Positions 1 to 8,128 of a DNA stretch of 64,000 bases are shown one piece after another. Made by a program: the position numbers and the translations under genes. The stretch is taken from positions 124,001 through 188,000 of the forward strand of contig NZ_LZSO01000029.1 of NCBI RefSeq assembly GCF_001665785.1, written 5' to 3'. Source of the DNA: Mycolicibacterium peregrinum (GTDB lineage: Bacteria > Actinomycetota > Actinomycetes > Mycobacteriales > Mycobacteriaceae). Numbering within the stretch: the first letter of the stretch is position 1; every line of letters begins with the position of its first letter. The notes below the pieces were generated by a model. It worked only from the letters and a program-made list of their open reading frames with translations. It was not told where the DNA came from and did not search any database.

Positions 1-1
1 C

Positions 2-139
2 GATGGTGACCACGCCACCGAGACCCACCCCGGTGCGTCCATCGCCAGCCCGGCCGGGCGTGAGGCCAAGGCTGCCGAAGATGAGGCCGCCGCCGCTGAG
101 CAGGAGCCCATCGCCGAGGCCAGTACCCCCGGCGAGTAG
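2..139 (+). CDS. C-terminal end of an Ala/Glu-rich protein (partial)
   Basis: An open frame enters from the left edge and stops at TAG 137-139. The 45 visible residues are rich in Ala, Glu and Pro and end in STPGE. This looks like a flexible acidic tail rather than a folded domain. The frame has the GC-rich third positions expected of a real gene here. The start and the functional domain lie outside the window, so no function can be given. The next gene, on the opposite strand, converges on it 21 bp away. Confidence 0.5.
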   Translation, partial: DGDHATETHPGASIASPAGREAKAAEDEAAAAEQEPIAEASTPGE

Positions 140-160
140 CGGGGGTTTCGGGGAGTTCGC

Positions 161-745
161 TCAGAAACTGCCGATGCGCCCGAGCAGCATGTCGACGCAG
201 TAGTCGATGAACTGTTCGCGGCTGGCGGGCAGCCTCTCGTCGAGGTATGCGCTGAACAGTGCGGTCAGTGCTCCGATCAGACTGGTGGCGACCATGGCCT
301 GGCGCACCGGGTCGGCGATGCGGGTCAGTTTGCGCTGCAGTAGTCCGATGAAGTTGGGCATCCATTCCGCGCCCGAGCGGGTCAGCACCGGTTCGGATTC
401 CGGGGCCAGCAGCAGCACCCGGCCCTGGGTGGGGTCGTCCACCATCAGTGCGACGAATCGCTCGACCGCGTCGCGGGGCGTAGCCGCCGTGGTCAGGGCC
501 GACATCGCCCGGGCGCAGACGTCGTCGTAGACGGCCCGGACGAACGTGTCACGGTCGCTGAAACTCTCGTAGAAGTAGCGTTCGGTGAGTTCGGCCGCAC
601 GGCAGACGGCGCGGACCGTCAGGGCCGGGCCCTCGGCTTTGCCGAGCAGGCCGACCCCTGCTGCGATCAGTTCGTCGCGACGACGGGCCGCGCGTTCCTG
701 CAGCGGAACGCCCGACCATCGGCCGCGTCGTTGACCGGATGGCAC
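161..745 (-). CDS. TetR/AcrR family transcriptional regulator
   Basis: A 194-residue one-domain regulator. The N-terminal helix-turn-helix includes LTVRAVCRAAELTERYFYESF, typical of TetR DNA-binding domains, followed by an all-helical ligand/dimer domain ending in MLLGRIGSF. I place the start at GTG 745, because AGGAG lies five bases upstream; the open frame runs further but has no better site. It is divergent from the MpaB-like oxygenase at 826, with about 80 bp between starts, so it probably represses that gene and itself. The ligand is unknown. Confidence 0.85.
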   Translation of the reverse strand: MPSGQRRGRWSGVPLQERAARRRDELIAAGVGLLGKAEGPALTVRAVCRAAELTERYFYESFSDRDTFVRAVYDDVCARAMSALTTAATPRDAVERFVALMVDDPTQGRVLLLAPESEPVLTRSGAEWMPNFIGLLQRKLTRIADPVRQAMVATSLIGALTALFSAYLDERLPASREQFIDYCVDMLLGRIGSF

Positions 746-825
746 ATCTACTCCTAAGCTCTGATGACAACGTGTGTAGTCACAATTGAAACAGGACCTT
801 CGTTCTGCCGGCAGAAAGCGCACCT

Positions 826-1836
826 GTGACACAAGATACTTCTGAGACATGCCCGGTGACCAGCGGTTCCGATGCTGTGACGACGGGTTGCCCGGCCGCG
901 CCGGGCGGGTACGACGCACCGCCGATACCCCTGGGGCCGGATTCGCTTACGTGGAAGTACTTCGGTGACTGGCGTGGCATGCTGCAGGGTCCGTGGGCGG
1001 GTTCGATGCAGAACATGCATCCGCAACTCGGGGCGGCTGTCGAGGAACACTCGATCTTCTTTCAGGAGCGCTGGCCCCGGCTGCTGCGCTCCCTGTACCC
1101 GATCGGCGGCGTCGTGTTCGACGGCGATCGGGCGCCGCAGACGGGCGCCGAGGTGCGCGACTACCACGTCAACATCAAGGGCGTGGACGCTCAGGGGCGC
1201 CGCTATCACGCGCTGAACCCCGAGGTCTTCTACTGGGCGCATTCGACGTTCTTCGTCGGCACGATCATCGTTGCCGACCGGCTGGCGGGCGGGATCTCCG
1301 AAGCCGAGAAGCGCCAGCTCTTCGAGGAGCACAAGCAGTGGTACTCGATGTACGGGATGAGCATGCGCCCCGTACCGGAGACCTGGGAGGACTTCCAGGT
1401 CTACTGGGACCACATGTGCCGCAACGTGTTGGAGAACAACACCGCGGCCCGTGAGGTCTTGGATCTGTCCGAGCTGCCCAAGCCGCCGTTCGCGTCGAAG
1501 ATGCCCGACTGGATGTGGGCGCTGCAGCGCAAGTATGTGGTGCACCCGCTGTTCGTCTGGTTCACCGTCGGTCTGTATCACCCGGCGGTGCGCGAGCTGA
1601 TGGGCTACACGTGGTCGGAGCGCGACGAGAAAGTACATCGCCTGTTGGGCAAGGTGATCGGCAAGGTGTTCGCGGTGGTGCCGCGTCGGCGCCGCATGCA
1701 TCCGCGGGCGCGGACCGCATGGGATCGTGTCACCGGCCGCCTCCCGGCGGACGCACCGCTGGTGCACACCCCGGCCCGTAACCTGCCGCCGATCGGCCAC
1801 CGCGACAACGGGATGCATTACTGCCCGAAGGTCTGA
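826..1836 (+). CDS. Oxygenase MpaB family protein (DUF2236)
   Basis: A 336-residue protein resembling the DUF2236 / MpaB / rubber-oxygenase catalytic domain family, which are haem-b proteins. Visible family-like stretches are the N-terminal GPDSLTWKYFGDWRGML, the central HALNPEVFYWAHSTF followed by a YSMYGMSMRPVPETWEDF segment, and a basic C-terminus. The GTG start at 826 fits the divergent layout with the TetR gene. Mycobacteria carry many paralogues of unknown substrate, so I give no substrate. It is too short and lacks a signal peptide for a secreted latex-clearing protein. Confidence 0.8.
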   Translation: MTQDTSETCPVTSGSDAVTTGCPAAPGGYDAPPIPLGPDSLTWKYFGDWRGMLQGPWAGSMQNMHPQLGAAVEEHSIFFQERWPRLLRSLYPIGGVVFDGDRAPQTGAEVRDYHVNIKGVDAQGRRYHALNPEVFYWAHSTFFVGTIIVADRLAGGISEAEKRQLFEEHKQWYSMYGMSMRPVPETWEDFQVYWDHMCRNVLENNTAAREVLDLSELPKPPFASKMPDWMWALQRKYVVHPLFVWFTVGLYHPAVRELMGYTWSERDEKVHRLLGKVIGKVFAVVPRRRRMHPRARTAWDRVTGRLPADAPLVHTPARNLPPIGHRDNGMHYCPKV

Positions 1837-1846
1837 GCGGACCGCC

Positions 1847-2203
1847 TCAGCGCCCGACGAACGGGGCGTTCTGTGGGCAATAGACCTTGACCGCACCCCG
1901 GACCAGGTTCGCGGCCTGGTGCTTGTCGATGCCCGCCTGGTTCATCAGCTGGCTGATCACTCCACGCACCGTGCGGGCGGGCTCGATCTTGCCCTTCGTC
2001 AGCGCGTCGCAGACGCCGCGACCGACCTGGCCGGCCTCCTCGGCGGAGGTGGTGGGGATTTTCAGGTCGTTGACGATGGTGAAGAACTGGTCGTCCTGAG
2101 TGTCCGCGTAGGCCGGCGCGACCCCGAATGCGGCGCTTGCCGCGAGCGCGGCGGCGCCGATCGCGGTCGCCATGGCTCGAGTGCGTAGGCGCCGGGAGAA
2201 CAT
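1847..2203 (-). CDS. DUF732 secreted protein
   Basis: A 118-residue exported protein. Residues 1-33 form a signal peptide ending in AYA before DTQDDQFF. The mature part has the DUF732 pattern: DDQFFTIVNDLKIP, a Cys in GRGVCDAL and a second Cys in VKVYCPQN, probably disulphide-linked. An AGGAG sits nine bases before the ATG. The family is common and small in mycobacteria and its function is unsettled; some members have been discussed as haem carriers. It converges on the MpaB-like gene 10 bp away. Confidence 0.8.
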   Translation of the reverse strand: MFSRRLRTRAMATAIGAAALAASAAFGVAPAYADTQDDQFFTIVNDLKIPTTSAEEAGQVGRGVCDALTKGKIEPARTVRGVISQLMNQAGIDKHQAANLVRGAVKVYCPQNAPFVGR

Positions 2204-2434
2204 GCTGCTGACTCCTTCATGCTGTCGACCCCGACCGTGAACATGATGGCGAAATTTCTCCGAAATGTCGCGATCTTCTTCACGTTGGGCCGTCCGACCT
2301 CAGTGCACCACGATAAACGGCCCTGGCCCGCGCTGCGCAGGCCGCGTCGACGTCTCGTGCCCGTGAGGCGCCCGTAGCGGTTCGGCTACGCGCCCGAAAT
2401 TGGGTGGCAACGACGCCAGGCGAGGCTGGCGCCC

Positions 2435-2800
2435 ATGGCGACCCTCTATGACCAGATCGGCGGGGGCGAGGCACTCGAGACCGTCGTCGAGGACTTCTAT
2501 CGGCGGGTACTCGCGGACGACGAGCTGGCCGGTTTCTTCACCGGAACCAACATGGCCAGGCTCAAGGGCAAGCAGGTCGAGTTCTTCGCCGCGGCACTGG
2601 GCGGCCCCGTGCCCTACAGCGGCGCACCGATGCGTCAGGTCCATCAAGGGCGCGGCATCACGATGCATCACTTCAAGCTGGTGGCAGGCCACCTCTCCGA
2701 CAGCCTCGCCAGTGCCGGGGTGCCCGAACCGGTCGTGGGCCAGATCATCGCCGCGATCGCTCCGCTGGCCGACGAGATCGCAACGTCGCGGAGCGCATAA
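2435..2800 (+). CDS. glbN: Group 1 truncated haemoglobin
   Basis: A 121-residue 2-on-2 globin very close to mycobacterial trHbN, which binds O2 and NO and detoxifies nitric oxide by dioxygenation. Aligned by memory with M. tuberculosis GlbN, the key residues are Tyr22 (B10), Leu43 (E7), Gln47 (E11) and the proximal His70 (F8) in QVHQGRGITMHHF. The protein starts directly at MATLYDQIGG and lacks the polar pre-A extension of about 11 residues present in the M. tuberculosis protein. It stands alone between a secreted protein and a tRNA gene. Confidence 0.92.
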   Translation: MATLYDQIGGGEALETVVEDFYRRVLADDELAGFFTGTNMARLKGKQVEFFAAALGGPVPYSGAPMRQVHQGRGITMHHFKLVAGHLSDSLASAGVPEPVVGQIIAAIAPLADEIATSRSA

Positions 2801-2856
2801 TCCGCTGGAGCGCGGAGCGCGTGAACCGCACCGTGACCCGCCTTGCGGCGGGTGTC

Positions 2857-2932
2857 TGGTGCCCCCAGTAGGGCTCGAACCTACGACCTGCGGATTAAAA
2901 GTCCGTAGCTCTACCAACTGAGCTATAGGGGC
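2857..2932 (-). tRNA. tRNA-Lys(UUU)
   Basis: On the minus strand a full cloverleaf can be folded. The 7-bp acceptor is GCCCCTA with TGGGGGC, the D arm is AGCTCAGTTGGTAGAGCT, the anticodon loop is CTTTTAA with anticodon TTT, and the T arm carries GGTTCGAGCC. The 3' CCA is encoded (2857-2859). It faces away from the three plus-strand tRNAs that follow. Confidence 0.97.
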
Positions 2933-3067
2933 GCGAGAAGACAGGGTACAAGATGACCGAAATTGGTGTCGCTACCACCTGGTTTGAAGATTTGGGCATC
3001 CGTACCCTAAGCTATCGAAGCTCCCAACGAACGAGGTTGATGAGTACCCCGGAGAGATTCGGATTAG

Positions 3068-3140
3068 GCCCCCATCGTCTAGTGGCCTAGGACGCCGCCC
3101 TTTCACGGCGGTAGCACGGGTTCGAATCCCGTTGGGGGTA
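3068..3140 (+). tRNA. tRNA-Glu(UUC)
   Basis: The acceptor GCCCCCA pairs with TGGGGGT. The anticodon loop is CTTTCAC with anticodon TTC, and the T loop is GGTTCGAATCC. The length is 73 bases and CCA is not encoded. It is the first of three co-oriented tRNA genes (Glu, Asp, Phe) over 300 bp, which are probably co-transcribed. Confidence 0.97.
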
Positions 3141-3175
3141 CGCATCACGGAAACGTGGAGCATGCTGGAAAGTAA

Positions 3176-3252
3176 GGCCCTGTGGCGCAGTTGGTTAGCG
3201 CGCCGCCCTGTCACGGCGGAGGTCGCGGGTTCGAGTCCCGTCAGGGTCGCCA
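3176..3252 (+). tRNA. tRNA-Asp(GUC)
   Basis: The acceptor GGCCCTG pairs with CAGGGTC. The anticodon loop is CTGTCAC with anticodon GTC, and the T loop is GGTTCGAGTCC. The discriminator base is G and the CCA end is encoded at 3250-3252. It lies 35 bp after tRNA-Glu. Confidence 0.97.
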
Positions 3253-3293
3253 TCACGGCGAGGTACTTCGGTCTAGTAGGCCGACGACCTTCC

Positions 3294-3367
3294 GGCCAGG
3301 TAGCTCAGTTGGTACGAGCGTCCGCCTGAAAAGCGGAAGGTCGCCGGTTCGATCCCGGCCCTGGCCA
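3294..3367 (+). tRNA. tRNA-Phe(GAA)
   Basis: The acceptor GGCCAGG pairs with CCTGGCC. The anticodon loop is CTGAAAA with anticodon GAA, and the T loop is GGTTCGATCCC. CCA is not encoded. It is the last tRNA of the plus-strand group and is followed within 10 bp by a hairpin with a T-run. Confidence 0.97.
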
Positions 3368-3375
3368 CTGAGAGA

Positions 3376-3399
3376 ACCCATCGGCGACGGTGGGTTTTT
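3376..3399 (+). terminator. Rho-independent terminator of the tRNA cluster
   Basis: A perfect 8-bp stem (ACCCATCG with CGGTGGGT, one G-T pair) closes a GCGA tetraloop and runs into five T residues. Its place right after tRNA-Phe makes it the natural end of the Glu-Asp-Phe transcript. Confidence 0.85.
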
Positions 3400-3506
3400 C
3401 TGCATTCTGGGGACGTTCCGGCATGAGCGCATATTGGTAGAGCGGCGGCCCTAATCGACGGGTCCGCAAGGGTGTACTCGTGGCGGGCAACCAAGTTCCC
3501 GGGTCT

Positions 3507-4013
3507 TCACGTCAGCCGCGGCGCCAGTGCTCGGCTCCACACCTCTCGCACGGCGACGCCGAGGAGCACCAGGAGGAACGTGAGCAGCGGCGGAAGCTCG
3601 AGCTGACCTCCGCCGAGGAACCCCGCCCGTTCGTAGAGCGCGGTGAGGATGATCGCCGCGCCGATTACCGGTGCGAGCACGGTCCCCGCACCTGACAGCC
3701 ACCGCCGCCCGAGGACGGCTTCGACGAGTGCCGCGATCACGGTGATCGCCAAGGCGGCCACCGCGACGGTCACGATGATGTTCGCGCTGTAGAACGGGTC
3801 GGCCAACGCCGACGGCGGCTGGTCGGTCAACGGTTCATACGCGGTCCACCCGTAGTCGGCTTGGCCCAGACCGGACCCGAAGATGGAATCGGCGCTGTAG
3901 TCGGCGTAGCGCCGCGGCATCCCGCCGCCCATCGTCAATCCCAGCTCCGACATCAGCCGAGCGACGACGAACACCCACCAGCTCACGTGGCCGACGACCC
4001 TGGCAACATGCAC
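3507..4013 (-). CDS. Small multi-pass membrane protein, unknown function
   Basis: A 168-residue protein with an N-terminal hydrophobic helix (VSWWVFVVARLMSELGL), a polar loop of about 45 residues rich in Tyr/Ser/Pro, then three further helices (IIVTVAVAALAITVIAALVEAVL, AGTVLAPVIGAAIILTALY, LLTFLLVLLGVAV). No family is recognised. The start is GTG 4013; the N-terminal helix could extend from slightly different starts. It probably forms a pair with the membrane gene at 4083-4409 on the same strand, 69 bp upstream. Confidence 0.6.
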   Translation of the reverse strand: MHVARVVGHVSWWVFVVARLMSELGLTMGGGMPRRYADYSADSIFGSGLGQADYGWTAYEPLTDQPPSALADPFYSANIIVTVAVAALAITVIAALVEAVLGRRWLSGAGTVLAPVIGAAIILTALYERAGFLGGGQLELPPLLTFLLVLLGVAVREVWSRALAPRLT

Positions 4014-4082
4014 ATGGCGGAGTCTAGCTACCTCGCAACCGAAGTCGGTGGGATAGCAAACAGGACGAGCTGTGTCTCCGCG

Positions 4083-4409
4083 TCACCACGCAAGCTGCAA
4101 GGTGAAGAGCGAGAGCAGCGCGAACGGCGCAGAGGCCACGAGCACCAGCACGATCGGGATGATCGCGCGGCCGGCGACCACGGACACCCATGCACCCAGG
4201 GCGGCGACGATGCTCCCGACTGCAGCGACTCGGACACCTGCCACGTCGGCCCCGGGCGGCACGACGCCATTCTCGAACTTCGACGCCATGTTCGTGTCGG
4301 AAAGCACGGTGAACGCCAGCACGTATGCGATGACCATCGCCACGATGCCGATCATCGACAGTGCAGGGTTGCGGCGCAGTTCGCGGCTCATGACACCATC
4401 GTTGGCCAC
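4083..4409 (-). CDS. Small membrane protein, unknown function
   Basis: A 108-residue protein. Residues 17-37 (ALSMIGIVAMVIAYVLAFTVL) form one membrane helix and the C-terminal half (VAAVGSIVAALGAWVSVVAGRAIIPIVLVLVASAPFALLSLF) one or two more. The loop between them is about 25 residues. A start at Met7 (MSRELRRNP, position 4391) is equally possible. It lies on the same strand just upstream of the 168-residue membrane protein, so the two may be co-expressed. I do not recognise the family. Confidence 0.55.
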   Translation of the reverse strand: MANDGVMSRELRRNPALSMIGIVAMVIAYVLAFTVLSDTNMASKFENGVVPPGADVAGVRVAAVGSIVAALGAWVSVVAGRAIIPIVLVLVASAPFALLSLFTLQLAW

Positions 4410-4509
4410 ACGGCCCGCGGCCGGATCAGTAGAACTACGTGGATACGCTGCCGGTCACGACAGCAGTCTGGCACGGCGCGGGGACGCCACCGCGTCGTAG
4501 CCTCGATGC

Positions 4510-4857
4510 ATGGAGCACCGGATCTTCGGCACCGCCGTCGCCGCGGTGTACCCGCACTACCTGGCGAAGATGGAGCGCAAGGGCCGTACACAGGCCGAAC
4601 TCGATGAGGCGATCTGCTGGCTGACCGGGTTCGACGAGACGACGCTGCGGGGCCATCTCGATGACGAGACCTCGTTCTCGGAGTTCTTCGCCGACGCCTC
4701 TCTGAATCCGAACGCCTCGCTCATCACCGGCGTCGTCTGCGGGGTGAAGGTGCAGGAGGTCGAGGACCCGCTGATGCGGAAGATCCGCTACCTCGACAAG
4801 CTTGTCGACGAGCTCGCGCGCGGCAAGCCGATGAACAAGGTGCTGCGCACGGCGTAG
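4510..4857 (+). CDS. DUF2200 family protein
   Basis: A 115-residue protein whose sequence matches the DUF2200 pattern throughout: AAVYPHYLAKMERKGRTQAE, then ICWLTGFDE, then NPNASLITGVVCGVKV, then EDPLMRKIRYLDKLVDELARGK. The family is small and widespread in bacteria, full length at about 115 residues, and has no established role. The protein is cytosolic, with no signal peptide or membrane segment. It is a single gene with the flanking genes on the other strand. Confidence 0.85.
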   Translation: MEHRIFGTAVAAVYPHYLAKMERKGRTQAELDEAICWLTGFDETTLRGHLDDETSFSEFFADASLNPNASLITGVVCGVKVQEVEDPLMRKIRYLDKLVDELARGKPMNKVLRTA

Positions 4858-4973
4858 CCGGGATCCCCAACTGGTGGACTACGGCCTGAGGAGCGCCTTG
4901 GCTCTCGCCCGTTCTTCGACCGCCGGCCAACCGTCTCCGAGGTGGGCCGTCCGGGAGCTCCCCGCTTCGTAGC

Positions 4974-5606
4974 TCAGCACCAGCAGCCGCCGAAGGACGA
5001 GGTGTGTTCGTCGGTCTCGATCGACTCCTCACGCACCACGGTGCTGCCGCCCTGCGGATCGAAGTGCAGCACCGAACTCACGGGGTCGTGCCGGATCCAC
5101 ACCGCCACCGACAGCGGATGCCCCTGGTCGATCATGTAGGAGGCCAGTTCGATGTCACCGGGCTTCCCGAGGCTGTGGACATCGGACACCGCGGCCCGTA
5201 TCCGCTGTCCCGACAGATCCGCCGCGGTGAACGCCGTCTCGCCCGCGTGCAGGTCGGCAATCGAGTCCATGTCCTCCACCTCGCCGTCGCGGATCCAGTA
5301 CAGGTGGAGCTGACCGTCAGCGGCGACGGCCTCGACCGAGATCAGGTTGGAGGTCACGTCCACTCGCCGCATCGGCAGGTCGCCGAGTTGTGCGCGCACC
5401 ACATCCAGTTCCGAGTCCAGGCGCTGCGAAGAGAACAGGTCCTCGCGTGGAGCTCCGCCGAACATCTGGCCGATCCGGCCGGGTGCGTCAACAGCGACCG
5501 CGACCACCGAGGCCACGGCCACGGCAACCGCTACGACGATGGTCACGATGTACTTCACCCGGAGGTTTGGTCGGGGTGCACCGGGTCCGGTGCCCTGCAT
5601 GCTCAT
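4974..5606 (-). CDS. Membrane-anchored extracytoplasmic protein, unknown
   Basis: A 210-residue protein with a short Pro/Gly-rich cytosolic N-terminus and one hydrophobic helix (residues about 17-40, YIVTIVVAVAVAVASVVAVAV). The exterior domain of about 165 residues holds two Cys at the extreme C-terminus (GGCWC). The domain seems to be mixed alpha/beta (VDVTSNLISVEAVAADGQLHLYWIRDGEVEDM). I do not recognise the family. The CXC end could bind metal or form a disulphide. It is a single gene divergent from the DUF4132 gene at 5732. Confidence 0.6.
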   Translation of the reverse strand: MSMQGTGPGAPRPNLRVKYIVTIVVAVAVAVASVVAVAVDAPGRIGQMFGGAPREDLFSSQRLDSELDVVRAQLGDLPMRRVDVTSNLISVEAVAADGQLHLYWIRDGEVEDMDSIADLHAGETAFTAADLSGQRIRAAVSDVHSLGKPGDIELASYMIDQGHPLSVAVWIRHDPVSSVLHFDPQGGSTVVREESIETDEHTSSFGGCWC

Positions 5607-5731
5607 GGGCGGATGTTTCCACAGCCCGGTGACCCAAGGGCAGCCGCGGGGTCCAATTCAGGTGCCGCAGTGCTCCTCTGCGTGTCCTGCCACTGCGGCC
5701 AACGTCCTACCCCCCTCGTACCCTCTCCAGC

Positions 5732-7294
5732 ATGACCGACGGGTTCCTCGAGGAACTGGAAGCCAATGGCGAAGTTCGTCTCGGATTGCCTGCTGCGAAC
5801 GCGTTGGGGATGCTGCGCTCTGAGTGGCTGATTGTCGGGCAGGACCACGATGTCCTGCGCGCGCTGATCGAGCAGCTCAGTAAGGACCCCGAGTACCTCC
5901 AGGTCGCGCGGAGGATCCTGACGATCGCGGACTCGCGACTCGCTGCCATCCACGACGGAACCGAGCGGTTTGTCGCCGACAAGGCTTTCACCGCGGCCGA
6001 CGCACGGGTGATCGAGCGCGCTGCGCTAGTTGCGCTCAGTCTGGACGCCGACTGGGCCGAGCCGATCCCTCGTATTCTCGGCCGAGCCGCCATCGCGCCT
6101 GAGGCAGCAGCCAAGTCGGCTCCGTCCCAGGCGGCGGCATTCGCGCTTGCGCGCGCCATCATGGCCGCGCCGACCCCAGAGAGCGTGGCGGGACTCGCGG
6201 ACACAACGCGCGACGTACGGCATGCCGGGATCAAGAAGAAGTTCACCAGATACACCAAGGAGGCTCGTCGCGCCATTGCCGGCCGCCCGGACGTCGCCTT
6301 GCGGCTACCGTTCGAAACCGCCCCCACCAAGGCGCAATTGACCACGTGGACCAAGTCGCTGGAGGCGGGGTGGCTCGCTTCCGCGTCGTGGTCGTATCCG
6401 ACCTGGGTCGACGCTGCGTTCGCCGTCCCGGTCGCTCCGATCAGCGCGAGCCTGGTCTGGCAGGCAGTGGACGGACCGGCATTCCTCGGCGCGCCAGGCG
6501 ACTTCGCCGACGCCGCAGGGGAACCGGTCACCGTGTCGGCCACCTCCACGATCCGGCTCTGGCATCCCGCTGCGGCCACTCACGCCGAACGGGACGCGTG
6601 GCGCCTTCGCGTCCGAAATCTGCAACTGGTGCAGCCGTTTGCGCAAGTGTTCCGCGAGCACTACGCCAGTGCCGACGCGGACCGGTTGATCGAAGATCAC
6701 GCGGTTCTGAACGGGCGACAGTTGACGGGCCTCTATCGAGCAGAGGGGTGGACGTCCGGAGCCCAGGAATCGATCAGCCGACGAGTGGGGGCGGTGGGCG
6801 CGGAGATGTGGTTCGACAGCCCGGTGTACCCGGGTTCTGGCGTGGAGACATGCAGTGCATTGGGCATGCGGGTCGGAGCACCGGGGATGGCCGCGGACGG
6901 CTCCGTCACAATCGCTGCCGAGGGATGTGATGATCTACCCGCGCTGTCCGAGATCATTCGCTCGGCCGATTTGATCCTCAGTGCGTCTACTGTCGCGATC
7001 GAGGGCGCGTCCGAATTCGGCTGCGCCGCCCCGCAGTCACCATCGGGAGTGCTCGCAACGCGGCGCGTAATCCTGGAACACGTCCTGGCGGAGTTCGAGT
7101 CCGCCGAGCCGGTCCGAATCGGCCAAAGACACATCGAGGTCAACGGATTCAGGATCAGTCTCGCGACGGGGCGGGTCACGCGCGACGGTGACCCTGTCGA
7201 CATCACACCGAAAAAACGCCACGGCATGTGGCAACCGGCCTCAGATCGACTGCTGACAACGATCGTCGGAACCGTCGCAGCCCTTCTCGACTAG
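5732..7294 (+). CDS. DUF4132 domain-containing protein
   Basis: A 520-residue cytosolic protein. The N-terminal 200 residues are helical and repeat-like; residues about 200-520 carry DUF4132 signatures such as TIRLWHPAAATHAERDAW, LQLVQPFAQVFREHY and a long mixed domain ending near GMWQPASDRLLTTIVG. DUF4132 proteins (MolR-like) are poorly characterised and often stand beside WGR or HEAT-repeat parts. Neither is clear here. It is a single plus-strand gene next to unrelated small genes. Confidence 0.75.
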   Translation: MTDGFLEELEANGEVRLGLPAANALGMLRSEWLIVGQDHDVLRALIEQLSKDPEYLQVARRILTIADSRLAAIHDGTERFVADKAFTAADARVIERAALVALSLDADWAEPIPRILGRAAIAPEAAAKSAPSQAAAFALARAIMAAPTPESVAGLADTTRDVRHAGIKKKFTRYTKEARRAIAGRPDVALRLPFETAPTKAQLTTWTKSLEAGWLASASWSYPTWVDAAFAVPVAPISASLVWQAVDGPAFLGAPGDFADAAGEPVTVSATSTIRLWHPAAATHAERDAWRLRVRNLQLVQPFAQVFREHYASADADRLIEDHAVLNGRQLTGLYRAEGWTSGAQESISRRVGAVGAEMWFDSPVYPGSGVETCSALGMRVGAPGMAADGSVTIAAEGCDDLPALSEIIRSADLILSASTVAIEGASEFGCAAPQSPSGVLATRRVILEHVLAEFESAEPVRIGQRHIEVNGFRISLATGRVTRDGDPVDITPKKRHGMWQPASDRLLTTIVGTVAALLD

Positions 7295-7313
7295 CTCTGC
7301 TACGGGCGGGGTG

Positions 7314-7526
7314 TCACCGCTGCGGCTCCCACGGCCACGTGCCTTCCCTGAGACGCCAGCGGACGAACGCGATCGCGAACGCGATCACCGAAAACGCCAG
7401 CGCCACGATCCAATCCATGCCGAAGGACAGCAGCGCGAGAAAGATCACGAGCGGCGCGACGACCAGCAGGACGAAGCGGACCACGCGAACACGTCGTTGG
7501 CGAACAGCTTCGAAATCTTCGGCCAT
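7314..7526 (-). CDS. Small two-helix membrane protein
   Basis: A 70-residue protein beginning MAEDFEAVRQRR, with two membrane helices (VRFVLLVVAPLVIFLALLSF and DWIVALAFSVIAFAIAFV) and a Trp/Pro-rich tail (WPWEPQR). I chose ATG 7526 because a longer frame upstream adds only non-membrane, low-quality sequence. Its stop is 20 bp from the stop of the DUF4132 gene. Unknown function. Confidence 0.6.
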   Translation of the reverse strand: MAEDFEAVRQRRVRVVRFVLLVVAPLVIFLALLSFGMDWIVALAFSVIAFAIAFVRWRLREGTWPWEPQR

Positions 7527-7662
7527 GTCTGGAACCCTACTGGGGCTGAACCCGGCCGCACCGCACCAATTAATCGGGAGCCAACGGGTCGAACCGTCTG
7601 TTGGCGAGGCCAGATGTCGTAGGGTCGGTCGCACTGACAGCGCGTTGAGCTCCGGGAGTGCC

Positions 7663-8118
7663 ATGCGAGCGGAATTGAATCCAGCGATCGATGACCGTTG
7701 GGCGCCCGCGCTGGCCGAGGCGTACCGAGCACTCGAGGAGGGTCATGCGCCGGCGGAGGTCGCGGCAGGTCTTGCCCCGATCGGTGTTGTCGTCACGCCG
7801 GAGTGGCTCGACGGTGCCTTCGGTTCGGTGTCGCCGGTGGAAGCGGCGGTTGATGCGTACGTCGCCGCACACGCCGAGGAGATCGCAGCACTGGATCCGT
7901 CACGCGAGGAACTGATCGAGATGGTGCGCGAGATCCTCAACCCGGGCAGCGGGCAAGAGCGGTGGACGGACTGGTGGCTCGCCGTATTCGGGGCCCATGT
8001 CCCTCATCCGCGACCGAGTGACCTGATCTTCAACCCGCCCACCGACGTCTCGCCGGAGGATTGGTCACCTTCGCGGATCGTCGATGAGGCCCTCGCCTAT
8101 CGACCGTTCGTGTTCTGA
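7663..8118 (+). CDS. Hypothetical cytosolic protein
   Basis: A 151-residue acidic protein starting MRAELNPAIDDRW, with GGGAG seven bases before the ATG. The first 55 residues look helical (LAEAYRALEEGHAPAEVAAGL); the second half has conserved-looking aromatic motifs (WTDWWLAVFGAHVPHPRPSDLIF and SPEDWSPSRIVDEALAYRPFVF). No family is recognised. It converges on the L,D-transpeptidase gene 10 bp away. Confidence 0.6.
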   Translation: MRAELNPAIDDRWAPALAEAYRALEEGHAPAEVAAGLAPIGVVVTPEWLDGAFGSVSPVEAAVDAYVAAHAEEIAALDPSREELIEMVREILNPGSGQERWTDWWLAVFGAHVPHPRPSDLIFNPPTDVSPEDWSPSRIVDEALAYRPFVF

Positions 8119-8128
8119 TCCAGCGGAC

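Noticed and set aside
826..1836. Latex-clearing (rubber) oxygenase
   Set aside because: It lacks a secretion signal, and the many DUF2236 paralogues in mycobacteria have unknown substrates.
2857..3400. Genomic island integrated at the tRNA cluster
   Set aside because: No integrase, no direct repeat of a tRNA 3' end and no mobile genes were seen on either side.
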